DNA from: Pseudaeromonas sp963677375
GTDB lineage: Bacteria; Pseudomonadota; Gammaproteobacteria; Enterobacterales; Aeromonadaceae
Assembly: GCA_963677375.2 (NCBI GenBank)
Contig: CAXXIF010000001.1
Location: 62,001-126,000, forward strand
Length of the DNA: 64,000 bases
Reading direction: 5' to 3'
This document shows, in pieces, positions 36,099 to 43,524 of the stretch; the first letter of the stretch is position 1, and each line of letters begins with the position of its first letter. The notes beneath the pieces are model-generated. The model ran no database searches. It was not told the origin of the DNA and saw only the letters and a list, made by a program, of their open reading frames with translations. A program made the position numbers and the translations under genes.

Positions 36099-36497
36099 AT
36101 GGGCTTGTCTGACCTGAAAAAAAAAGCGCCCCAGACTGATGTAGCGAATAATCCCATCACCCTGGATGAATTCATCAATGATGCCGAGCTCTATGCTCTG
36201 GGTCACTCTCGCAAGGTCACCCTTCCAAGTAGTAGCCATAGTACGACTCCCACAGCTCCGCCTCCAGCACCACTCACGGATGACGGAGATGGTGAACCAA
36301 AGTCTGTATTCAAGAAGGCCACCTACTCTATGAGCCTGGAGTGTATCGACCATTTGAAATTGATTGCAGAGAATGACGGCATGAATCGCTCCCAGTTACT
36401 GAGGCTCTTCACTCATTACTTCTATCAACTCCCCCCAGAAGAGCGGGATCTGATCTACGACCGATTCAGCCACTTGTTTGATAACAACAAGAAATAA
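36099..36497 (+). CDS. Probable ParA partner with ribbon-helix-helix-like domain
   Basis: 132 residues. The N-terminal half is polar, low in structure and Pro/Ser/Thr-rich (SSSHSTTPTAPPPAPL). From about residue 65 comes KKATYSMSLECIDHLKLIA followed by MNRSQLLRLFTHYF, which reads as the strand-helix-helix of an RHH DNA-binding fold, as in ParG or CopG proteins. Position right after a ParA ATPase suggests a centromere-binding or cargo adaptor role; this is inference. No array of repeats that would serve as a centromere was found next to it. Confidence 0.7.
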   Translation: MGLSDLKKKAPQTDVANNPITLDEFINDAELYALGHSRKVTLPSSSHSTTPTAPPPAPLTDDGDGEPKSVFKKATYSMSLECIDHLKLIAENDGMNRSQLLRLFTHYFYQLPPEERDLIYDRFSHLFDNNKK

Positions 36498-36569
36498 TCC
36501 TCCCCTATTGAGGCGGTACCTTGTTTTGTTACTATTCCGCCTCTCTTGCGCTAATGGTAACCCAGCATC

Positions 36570-37082
36570 ATGATTGGTCTCTTTTACGGCTCCAGCACCT
36601 GTTACACCGAAATGGTGGCAGAAAAAATTCAAGCACTGCTGGGGCCGGAGCAAATAGCGTTGCATAACCTCAAACAAACCCCCATCAGCCAGATGAACGA
36701 CTATCAAGTACTGATGTTCGGTATCTCGACATGGGACTTCGGTGAAATACAGGAGGACTGGTTAGCAAACTGGGATGCGTTAGATCACATCAATCTGCAA
36801 GGAAAAATCGTGGCGTTATTCGGATTGGGAGATCAGCTGGGTTATGGCGAGTGGTTTCTGGATGCCATGGGATTATTACACGACAAGTTACTCGCTCAGG
36901 GCTGCCAGATGGTGGGTTACTGGCCCAATGAGGGCTATGAATTTGAAGCCTCAAAAGCGCTGGTCGATGAAGGCCGCTATTTCGTCGGTCTGGCGCTGGA
37001 TGAAACCAGCCAGTACGAGTTGACAGAACCACGTCTGGCGCTCTGGCTCCCTCAAGTTCTGGAGGAAATTGCCAGCCTGTAG
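36570..37082 (+). CDS. fldB: Flavodoxin 2 (FldB)
   Basis: 170 residues. FMN phosphate loop FYGSSTCYTEMVAEKI, FMN-stacking region GISTWDFGEIQEDW and GLGDQLGYGEWFLDAMG, followed by VGYWPNEGYEF. The SSTCYTE variant of the phosphate loop and overall sequence fit E. coli FldB rather than FldA. Electron carrier induced by oxidative stress in E. coli. Its own unit, closed by the hairpin shared with tuf. Confidence 0.93.
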   Translation: MIGLFYGSSTCYTEMVAEKIQALLGPEQIALHNLKQTPISQMNDYQVLMFGISTWDFGEIQEDWLANWDALDHINLQGKIVALFGLGDQLGYGEWFLDAMGLLHDKLLAQGCQMVGYWPNEGYEFEASKALVDEGRYFVGLALDETSQYELTEPRLALWLPQVLEEIASL

Positions 37083-37131
37083 CATGAGGTTTGGTAGATG
37101 AAAGCCATTCCATTCAGATGGTGATGAAACT

Positions 37132-37163
37132 AAAAAAGGGCGACCGAAGTCGCCCTTTTTAGT
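37132..37163. terminator. Bidirectional terminator between fldB and the str operon
   Basis: A 12-bp perfect stem (AAAAAGGGCGAC / GTCGCCCTTTTT) with a UUCG-type tetraloop on the minus strand and T runs on both sides. Ends tuf (minus) and fldB (plus). Confidence 0.92.
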
Positions 37164-37181
37164 ACGCGCAGCTTATCGATA

Positions 37182-38366
37182 TTACTCGATAACCTTGGCA
37201 ACAACGCCGGCGCCTACAGTACGGCCGCCTTCACGGATTGCGAAACGCAGACCATCGTCCATCGCGATCGGGCAGATCAGGGTAACGACCATCTTGATGT
37301 TATCGCCTGGCATTACCATTTCCACGCCTTCTGGCAACTCGATGGTGCCAGTTACGTCTGTGGTACGGAAGTAGAACTGCGGACGGTAGCCCTTGAAGAA
37401 TGGGGTATGACGACCACCTTCTTCCTTGGACAGTACGTACACTTCAGATTCAAACTTGGTGTGCGGAGTGATAGTGCCTGGCTTGGCCAGTACTTGACCA
37501 CGCTCAACGTCTTCACGCTTGATACCACGCAGCAGAACACCAACGTTCTCACCCGCACGGCCTTCGTCCAGCAGCTTGCGGAACATTTCTACGCCAGTAC
37601 AGGTGGTCTTGGTGGTTTCCTTGATACCAACGATAGAAACTTCTTCACCTACCTTCACTACGCCGCGCTCTACACGACCAGTTACTACGGTACCACGGCC
37701 AGCGATAGAGAATACGTCTTCGATTGGCAGCAGGAACGGCTGGTCAATCGCACGCTCTGGCTCAGGGATATAAGAATCCAGGGCAGCAGCCAGTTCAATG
37801 ATCTTCTCTTCCCATGCCGCTTCGCCTTCCAGCGCCTTCAGCGCGGAGCCACGGATGATCGGAGTGTCGTCGCCTGGGAAGTTGTACTCGGACAGCAGTT
37901 CGCGAACTTCCATCTCCACCAGATCCAGCAGCTCTTCGTCATCAACCATGTCGCACTTGTTCAGGAACACGATGATGTACGGTACGCCAACTTGGCGACC
38001 CAGCAGGATGTGCTCACGAGTCTGCGGCATAGGACCGTCAGTGGCAGCAACAACCAGAATAGCGCCGTCCATTTGAGCAGCACCAGTGATCATGTTCTTC
38101 ACGTAGTCGGCGTGGCCTGGGCAGTCAACGTGTGCGTAGTGACGAGCCGGGGTATCGTACTCAACGTGAGAGGTGTTGATGGTGATACCACGAGCCTTTT
38201 CTTCCGGCGCCTTGTCGATTTGGTCGAAAGCGAAGGCCTTACCGCCGTAGGTCTTGGCCAGCACTGCTGTGATGGCGGCAGTCAGGGTGGTCTTACCGTG
38301 GTCAACGTGGCCGATAGTACCTACGTTAACGTGGGGTTTTGTACGTTCAAATTTTTCTTTAGACAC
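37182..38366 (-). CDS. tuf: Elongation factor Tu, copy 1 (str operon)
   Basis: 394 residues; delivers aminoacyl-tRNA to the ribosome. G1 GHVDHGKT, switch I RGITINTSHVEY, G3 DCPGHADY, G4 NKCD; domain II/III segments GRGTVVTGRVERG and the C-terminal VGAGVVAKVIE. Start codon is GTG. The protein is the same as the copy at 55723-56907, and the genes differ at only about ten silent positions. Last gene of rpsL-rpsG-fusA-tuf. Confidence 0.98.
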   Translation of the reverse strand: MSKEKFERTKPHVNVGTIGHVDHGKTTLTAAITAVLAKTYGGKAFAFDQIDKAPEEKARGITINTSHVEYDTPARHYAHVDCPGHADYVKNMITGAAQMDGAILVVAATDGPMPQTREHILLGRQVGVPYIIVFLNKCDMVDDEELLDLVEMEVRELLSEYNFPGDDTPIIRGSALKALEGEAAWEEKIIELAAALDSYIPEPERAIDQPFLLPIEDVFSIAGRGTVVTGRVERGVVKVGEEVSIVGIKETTKTTCTGVEMFRKLLDEGRAGENVGVLLRGIKREDVERGQVLAKPGTITPHTKFESEVYVLSKEEGGRHTPFFKGYRPQFYFRTTDVTGTIELPEGVEMVMPGDNIKMVVTLICPIAMDDGLRFAIREGGRTVGAGVVAKVIE

Positions 38367-38429
38367 GACGTTGTCCTTCCTATGTTAGAGCCGCTCACCT
38401 CGACGGTGAGCGGTGATTACTTACTTAAA

Positions 38430-40532
38430 TTACTTAGAGTGACGCGCTTCAATCACCGCCTGAGCGATGTTGTTTGGTGTTTCAGCATACTTGCCGAACT
38501 CCATCGCGTAGGAAGCACGACCTTGGGTGGCAGAACGCAGATCGGTCGCATAACCGAACATTTCAGCCAGCGGCACCAGAGCGCGAACGATCTTGCCAGA
38601 CGGGCCGTCTTCCATGCCTTCGATGATACCGCGACGACGGTTCAAGTCACCGATTACATCACCCATGTAGTCTTCTGGGGTCTCGACTTCAACCTTCATA
38701 ACTGGCTCAAGCAGAACTGGTTGAGCTTGCATGAAGCCAGACTTGAACGCCATAGAAGCAGCGATCTTAAACGCCAGTTCAGAGGAGTCAACATCATGGT
38801 ATGAACCGAAGTGCAGACGAACACCGACGTCCACAACCGGGTAACCCGCCAGAGGACCAGACTTCAACTGCTCACGAATACCCTTATCAACACCAGGGAT
38901 GAATTCACCAGGAATTACACCACCCTTGATGTCGTTAACAAATTCGTAACCCTTACCTTCGGCCAGCGGGTACATGTCGATCACCACGTGACCGAATTGT
39001 CCACGACCACCGGATTGCTTGGCATGCTTACCAGTGATATCGGCAGCCTTGGCACGCACGGTTTCACGGTAGGCAACCTGCGGCTTACCAACGTTGGCTT
39101 CAACCTTGAACTCGCGACGCATACGGTCAACGATGATTTCCAGGTGCAGCTCACCCATACCCGCGATGATGGTCTGACTGGATTCTTCGTCAGTCCATAC
39201 ACGGAATGACGGATCTTCTTGCGCCAGACGACCCAGAGCCAGACCCATTTTTTCCTGGTCAGCCTTGGTCTTCGGTTCAACGGCTACAGAGATAACCGGT
39301 TCCGGGAATTCCATACGCTCGAGGATGATAGGGGCATTTTCAGCACACAGGGTATCACCAGTGGTGACGTCCTTCAGACCGATAGCGGCCGCGATGTCAC
39401 CGGCGCGAACTTCCTTGATCTCTTCACGCTTGTTAGCGTGCATCTGTACGATACGACCGATACGGTCACGCTTGCCCTTCACAGAGTTCAGTACGCTGTC
39501 ACCAGAGTTCACGACACCGGAGTAGCAACGGAAGAAGGTCAGGTTACCAACAAACGGGTCAGTCGCGATCTTGAATGCCAGAGCAGAGAACGGCTCGTTA
39601 TCATCAGCGTGACGCTCAGCCGGGGTACCGTCTTCCAGTTGACCCGCGATAGCCGCGATATCGGTCGGAGCCGGCAGGTATTCGACCACGGCGTCCAGCA
39701 TCGCTTGTACACCCTTGTTCTTGAATGCAGAACCACAGGTAACCAGGATGATTTCGTTGTTCAGCGCACGCTGACGCAGGGCAGCTTTCAGTTCAACTTC
39801 AGAGAACTCTTCACCACCGAGGTATTTTTCCATCAACTCTTCTGAAGCTTCAGCTGCAGCTTCGATCAGCTTCTGATGCCACTCGTCGGCAGCATCTTGC
39901 AACTCAGCCGGGATCTCTTCGTAGTCGAAGGTCACACCTTGGTCGGCTTCGCTCCAGTTGATGGCTTTCATCTTGATCAGGTCGATGACGCCCTTGAAGT
40001 TTTCTTCGGCACCGATCGGCAGTTGCAGCGGAACAGGATTGCCCTTCAGACGGGACTTGATCTGTTCAACGGCACGCAAGAAGTTAGCACCGGTACGGTC
40101 CATCTTGTTGATGAAGGCAATACGCGGAACTTTGTACTTATTCGCCTGACGCCATACGGTCTCAGACTGAGGTTGTACACCACCGACAGCACAGTAAACC
40201 ATGACGGCACCGTCGAGCACACGCATAGAGCGTTCTACTTCGATGGTGAAGTCAACGTGACCGGGGGTATCGATGATGTTAATACGGTGCGGTTGGAACT
40301 GCTTGCCCATACCACTCCAGAAACAGGTGGTGGCAGCAGAGGTAATGGTGATACCACGTTCCTGCTCCTGTTCCATCCAGTCCATGGTGGCGGCGCCATC
40401 ATGCACTTCACCGATCTTATGGCTAACACCGGTATAGAAAAGGACACGTTCGGTAGTAGTTGTCTTACCAGCATCAATGTGAGCACTGATGCCGATATTG
40501 CGGTAACGCTCAATAGGTGTTGCACGAGCCAC
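38430..40532 (-). CDS. fusA: Elongation factor G
   Basis: 700 residues; GTPase of translocation and ribosome recycling. G1 AHIDAGKTTTTERVL, switch I ERGITITSAATT, G3 DTPGHVDF, G4 NKMDRTGANF. Domain IV contains GGRGQFGHVVIDMYP, domain V GYATDLRSATQGRASYAMEF. Between rpsG and tuf. Confidence 0.98.
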   Translation of the reverse strand: MARATPIERYRNIGISAHIDAGKTTTTERVLFYTGVSHKIGEVHDGAATMDWMEQEQERGITITSAATTCFWSGMGKQFQPHRINIIDTPGHVDFTIEVERSMRVLDGAVMVYCAVGGVQPQSETVWRQANKYKVPRIAFINKMDRTGANFLRAVEQIKSRLKGNPVPLQLPIGAEENFKGVIDLIKMKAINWSEADQGVTFDYEEIPAELQDAADEWHQKLIEAAAEASEELMEKYLGGEEFSEVELKAALRQRALNNEIILVTCGSAFKNKGVQAMLDAVVEYLPAPTDIAAIAGQLEDGTPAERHADDNEPFSALAFKIATDPFVGNLTFFRCYSGVVNSGDSVLNSVKGKRDRIGRIVQMHANKREEIKEVRAGDIAAAIGLKDVTTGDTLCAENAPIILERMEFPEPVISVAVEPKTKADQEKMGLALGRLAQEDPSFRVWTDEESSQTIIAGMGELHLEIIVDRMRREFKVEANVGKPQVAYRETVRAKAADITGKHAKQSGGRGQFGHVVIDMYPLAEGKGYEFVNDIKGGVIPGEFIPGVDKGIREQLKSGPLAGYPVVDVGVRLHFGSYHDVDSSELAFKIAASMAFKSGFMQAQPVLLEPVMKVEVETPEDYMGDVIGDLNRRRGIIEGMEDGPSGKIVRALVPLAEMFGYATDLRSATQGRASYAMEFGKYAETPNNIAQAVIEARHSK

Positions 40533-40607
40533 GATAGATATCCTCTTACTAGGGTCAGACCCCAGATAATGAAAAATTGTGCAGACCCGAGGGCCTGCAC
40601 AGTCGGA

Positions 40608-41078
40608 TTACCAACGGTAATGAGCGAATGCCTTGTTGGCTTCGGCCATACGATGCACGTCTTCACGCTTCTTGACAGCGGAACCCTTATTGTCAGCAGC
40701 ATCCAACAGTTCGCCTGCCAGGCGCTGAGCCATAGATTTTTCACCACGCTTGCGGGCTGCTTCAACCAACCAGCGCATGGCCAGTGCGTTACGACGCACA
40801 GGACGGACTTCTACTGGTACTTGGTAAGTAGAGCCACCAACACGACGAGACTTAACTTCGACGGTCGGACGGATGTGATCCAGGGCTTCTTCGAAGATAG
40901 CCATGTGATCTTTACCGCTCTTGGTAGAGATGATTTCAAGCGCACCATAAACGATGCTTTCGGAGACGGACTTTTTGCCGTCAACCATTACGACGTTAAT
41001 GAACTTAGCCAGCAGCTCAGATCCGAACTTGGGATCTGGCAGAATTTTACGCTGACCAACAACGCGACGTCTTGGCAT
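40608..41078 (-). CDS. rpsG: 30S ribosomal protein S7
   Basis: 156 residues; primary binder of the 16S 3' domain and head of the small subunit. Typical MPRRRVVGQRKILPDPKFGS start, KKSVSESIVYGALE, and RRVGGSTYQVPVEVRPVRR loop. In E. coli S7 represses the str operon post-transcriptionally; the 99-base rpsL-rpsG spacer could hold such a site. Confidence 0.98.
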   Translation of the reverse strand: MPRRRVVGQRKILPDPKFGSELLAKFINVVMVDGKKSVSESIVYGALEIISTKSGKDHMAIFEEALDHIRPTVEVKSRRVGGSTYQVPVEVRPVRRNALAMRWLVEAARKRGEKSMAQRLAGELLDAADNKGSAVKKREDVHRMAEANKAFAHYRW

Positions 41079-41177
41079 TTTGTATTCCTCGTAACTTCAG
41101 GTTTTACCCAAAACTAGAAAATATGAATTTTCTAAATAACGTAATTAACGTTTGGCCTTACTTAACGGAGGAATCCA

Positions 41178-41552
41178 TTAAGACTTAGGCTTCTTCACGC
41201 CATATTTGGAACGGGATTGCTTACGGTCTTTAACACCGGCACAGTCCAACGCACCACGAACGGTGTGATAACGCACACCGGGGAGATCCTTAACACGACC
41301 GCCACGGATCAGCACTACGGAGTGCTCTTGCAGGTTGTGACCTTCACCACCAATATAGGAGGTAACTTCAAAACCATTGGTCAGACGAACACGGCATACT
41401 TTACGCAGAGCAGAGTTCGGCTTCTTTGGTGTGGTGGTGTATACGCGAGTACACACGCCACGCTTCTGTGGGCACGCTTCCAGGGCAGGAACGGTGCTTT
41501 TCACAACTTGCTTAACGCGCGGCTTACGAACCAGCTGGTTAATAGTTGCCAT
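41178..41552 (-). CDS. rpsL: 30S ribosomal protein S12
   Basis: 124 residues from the ATG giving MATINQLVRKPR, with AGGAG upstream; the longer frame is leader sequence. TTPKKPNSALRKVCRVRL and GRVKDLPGVRYH are the decoding-site loops, with Lys at the position of E. coli Lys43 and Lys88 (PKKPNS, VKDLPG), the wild-type streptomycin-sensitive state. First gene of the str operon. Confidence 0.97.
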   Translation of the reverse strand: MATINQLVRKPRVKQVVKSTVPALEACPQKRGVCTRVYTTTPKKPNSALRKVCRVRLTNGFEVTSYIGGEGHNLQEHSVVLIRGGRVKDLPGVRYHTVRGALDCAGVKDRKQSRSKYGVKKPKS

Positions 41553-41616
41553 TAAAAAGCTCCTAATAGCTTTACAAACATATGAAAAATCCTCCCCGCA
41601 GACACGGGGACGCGAA

Positions 41617-41645
41617 ATTCTATGCGCATGTGCTAGGTGAGTCAA
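41617..41645 (-). promoter_or_regulatory. Promoter of the str operon (rpsL)
   Basis: TTGACT (-35), 17-base spacer, TAGAAT (-10), followed by a GCG-containing discriminator. The leader of about 60 bases contains a small hairpin (CCCCG / CGGGG, 41593-41609 region). It separates the str operon from tusB. Confidence 0.82.
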
Positions 41646-41752
41646 GATTTATACAGAGAGTGATCACAAAGCCAACGAGAAGTAGCGCAAAACACAAAGA
41701 GTATAGGATGCTGATGACACTTCGAGGTCGCCATATCGTGAATAGTTGCGAA

Positions 41753-42031
41753 TCACCAACGCAGAGGGGAACCCTGCTCCGCAACGAGATGAACAAAACC
41801 AGCCATATCGATCACTTCACCCTGCATCGGGCATAAGCCTCGCGCCAATAGATCCTCCGCCAATACATATAGGGAAACACCCGTCGCCTGTAGCTGACTG
41901 GCAATATGTGGGACGCAGGCGGAAATGACCCCATCCTGGACCAAGAGTAACGAATCTGTCGCCCCCATCAGACTCAGGCACTCATCCAGCAGACGGCTCT
42001 CGAAGGGGGAATAACGAACTATATGCAACAT
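41753..42031 (-). CDS. tusB: Sulfur relay protein TusB
   Basis: 92 residues from the ATG giving MLHIVRYSPF, after GAGGAGTT. DsrH-type fold. Part of the TusBCD hexamer that accepts persulfide sulfur from TusA and passes it to TusE and MnmA for 2-thiouridine in tRNA wobble positions. LLLVQDGVISAC is the conserved strand with the Cys-adjacent region. Short gap after tusC. Confidence 0.9.
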   Translation of the reverse strand: MLHIVRYSPFESRLLDECLSLMGATDSLLLVQDGVISACVPHIASQLQATGVSLYVLAEDLLARGLCPMQGEVIDMAGFVHLVAEQGSPLRW

Positions 42032-42041
42032 AGCGAACTCC

Positions 42042-42398
42042 TCAAAAAACCAGCCTAACAGCATGTACCTGCAGCCGGGCCTGTATTTCATCCCGGCTCA
42101 GGACCTGCGCGGGAATTAAGAGCTGCTCGGCACTGAGGTTTCGTTCCTGCAAGGATTCGGCGCAGAGGTAAACGTATTCAATATCGTATAATTCAAGCAG
42201 CTTGAACGTAGGGGCATAATCGCGGCCCAATATCGCCGCGGGCTGCTGCCCAGCTAACAGCTGATATATACCGTCCCCAATAAAGAATACGGCTAGCTCA
42301 TCCGTGAGTGCCGAGCAGGCCAATAACGCATCGAGTCCTTCGCGACCCGCAGCAGAACCGTGGGGCGCCGTTCGAAACAGAACCGCAATCTGGGACAT
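42042..42398 (-). CDS. tusC: Sulfur relay protein TusC
   Basis: 118 residues, DsrF-type. The start MSQIAVLFRTAPHGSAAGRE and EGLDALLACSALTDELAVFF follow E. coli TusC closely, and the FKLLELYDIE segment is conserved. Middle gene of tusDCB, eight bases from tusD. Confidence 0.95.
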   Translation of the reverse strand: MSQIAVLFRTAPHGSAAGREGLDALLACSALTDELAVFFIGDGIYQLLAGQQPAAILGRDYAPTFKLLELYDIEYVYLCAESLQERNLSAEQLLIPAQVLSRDEIQARLQVHAVRLVF

Positions 42399-42406
42399 GA
42401 CAACTC

Positions 42407-42799
42407 CTAAAACTGGACCAGCCGATCAACACCGAGAGCAGCTTCCGCCAATTGCCCCAGTCCGGAGAGCAGAAAGGGTGACTCTACGTTGGCAACCGAT
42501 AGGCCAGCTGCCATCGCCTCACTGTGATCCAGAACTCCCCGGCGCAATGCTGCAGCAACACAGACATCCAGCTCGACATTGAATTGCGTTGCAAGAGTAC
42601 GCCAACCGGCGACAAGATCCTGCTCATCTGTCGCAGGTGAGGTCAGACAGTTGGCATTGAGCACACCCTCTTGATAAAAAAAGACCTTTTTAAGAGTATG
42701 ACCCTGTGCGATCACTTCGCGGGCGAAGAGATAAGCCTGCGAGGCAGCCTCGGTACCATAAGGAGCACCACAGATCAGGAGAGCAAAACTCAATGCCAT
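42407..42799 (-). CDS. tusD: Sulfurtransferase TusD
   Basis: 130 residues from the ATG giving MALSFALLICGAPYGTEAA; upstream frame is not family-like. DsrE-type. The active Cys lies in LDVCVAAALRRGVLD, and FFYQEGVLNANCLTSPATDE is conserved. Accepts sulfur from TusA. 14 bases from ridA, so ridA-tusDCB looks like one unit. Confidence 0.95.
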   Translation of the reverse strand: MALSFALLICGAPYGTEAASQAYLFAREVIAQGHTLKKVFFYQEGVLNANCLTSPATDEQDLVAGWRTLATQFNVELDVCVAAALRRGVLDHSEAMAAGLSVANVESPFLLSGLGQLAEAALGVDRLVQF

Positions 42800-42813
42800 A
42801 CAAAAACCCCGAT

Positions 42814-43200
42814 TTAGTTGCCTACATAGGCAATGGCTTCCACTTCCACCAGAACATCTTTGGGCAGACGTGCAACTTCCACGCATGAACGAGCCGGTGC
42901 GGCATCCCCCAGATATTTGGCATACACGCTATTGAAGGCAACGAAGTCTTCCATATTTTTCAGATAGCAGGTGGTCTTCAAAACCGTTTGTGCTGAAGCG
43001 CCTGCCGCTTCAAGGATCGCCAACAAGTTCTTCATCACCTGCTCAGCCTGCACCTCAATCGAGCCGGTGACCAACTCCATCGTGGCCGGGTCCAGGGGGA
43101 TCTGACCCGAAGTAAAAACCAAGTCGCCCAATCGTGTCGCTTGAACGTAAGGGCCAATAGCCGCTGGGGCTTGCTGGGTCGAGATAACCTCTTTTTTCAT
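42814..43200 (-). CDS. ridA: Enamine/imine deaminase RidA
   Basis: 128 residues; hydrolyses reactive 2-aminoacrylate and related imines made by PLP enzymes. Family motifs: GPYVQATRLGDLVFTSGQIP, NLLAILEAAGA and the active Arg in PARSCVEVARLPKDVLVEVE. AGGAG precedes the ATG. The placement directly before tusDCB, between rpoC and rpsL, is unlike E. coli. Confidence 0.95.
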   Translation of the reverse strand: MKKEVISTQQAPAAIGPYVQATRLGDLVFTSGQIPLDPATMELVTGSIEVQAEQVMKNLLAILEAAGASAQTVLKTTCYLKNMEDFVAFNSVYAKYLGDAAPARSCVEVARLPKDVLVEVEAIAYVGN

Positions 43201-43260
43201 CTGATGCTCCTTGCTCTCTGCATATAAATCCTGTCACTACCACAATACGGCTCAGATAAG

Positions 43261-43361
43261 GCAGGGCATGTTCCCATTGGACCAACCATTAGCGGCAAAG
43301 ATGCCACCATCGAGCCCCATGGATGGGGTCACGGCGTGTTGGTAAAGGGGAATGCCCCTGC
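43261..43361. repeat. Self-complementary intergenic element, copy 2
   Basis: About 101 bases with imperfect inverted ends (GCAGGGCATGTTCCC and GGGGAATGCCCCTGC). The interior shares GCGGCA, CCATCGAGC, CATGGATG and TCACGGCGTGT with the element at 21527-21622. The central hairpin here is CCCCATGGATGGGG where copy 1 has TACATGGATGTA, so the pairing is kept with changed bases. Lies between the ridA promoter region and the rpoC terminator. Confidence 0.75.
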
Positions 43362-43467
43362 ATTATTCTTAAATGAACCGCATTGCGGGGAAATCCGGCG
43401 AGAAGTTTTCGCTGTCTCGGCTCAGGAGTCAAGCCTCCTAGCGCGTCACCACAGATGCAACAGCCAT

Positions 43468-43494
43468 GAAAAAGGGCCCCGGAGGGCCCTTTTA
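43468..43494 (-). terminator. Terminator of the rplJL-rpoBC operon
   Basis: On the minus strand AAGGGCCC / GGGCCCTT with a short loop and five following T residues, about 30 bases after the rpoC stop. Confidence 0.9.
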
Positions 43495-43524
43495 TACTTC
43501 ATCTTTCGACTCTAACAACAGCGA

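Noticed and set aside
35449..36497. ParA and partner taken as part of a prophage or integrated plasmid
   Set aside because: No integrase, attachment repeats, replication or phage genes are present around it; tRNA-Trp nearby shows no duplicated 3' end.
37407..38804. Long plus-strand open frame (465 codons) opposite tuf and fusA, and a similar one at 55633-56931
   Set aside because: Antisense shadow of highly biased tuf codons; no ribosome site and no protein-like profile.
39876..41117. 413-codon plus-strand frame opposite fusA and rpsG
   Set aside because: Runs across two genes and a spacer on the other strand; no independent support.
41593..41609. CCCCG/CGGGG hairpin in the rpsL leader as terminator
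   Set aside because: Lies between promoter and ribosome site with no T run; more likely a leader structure.
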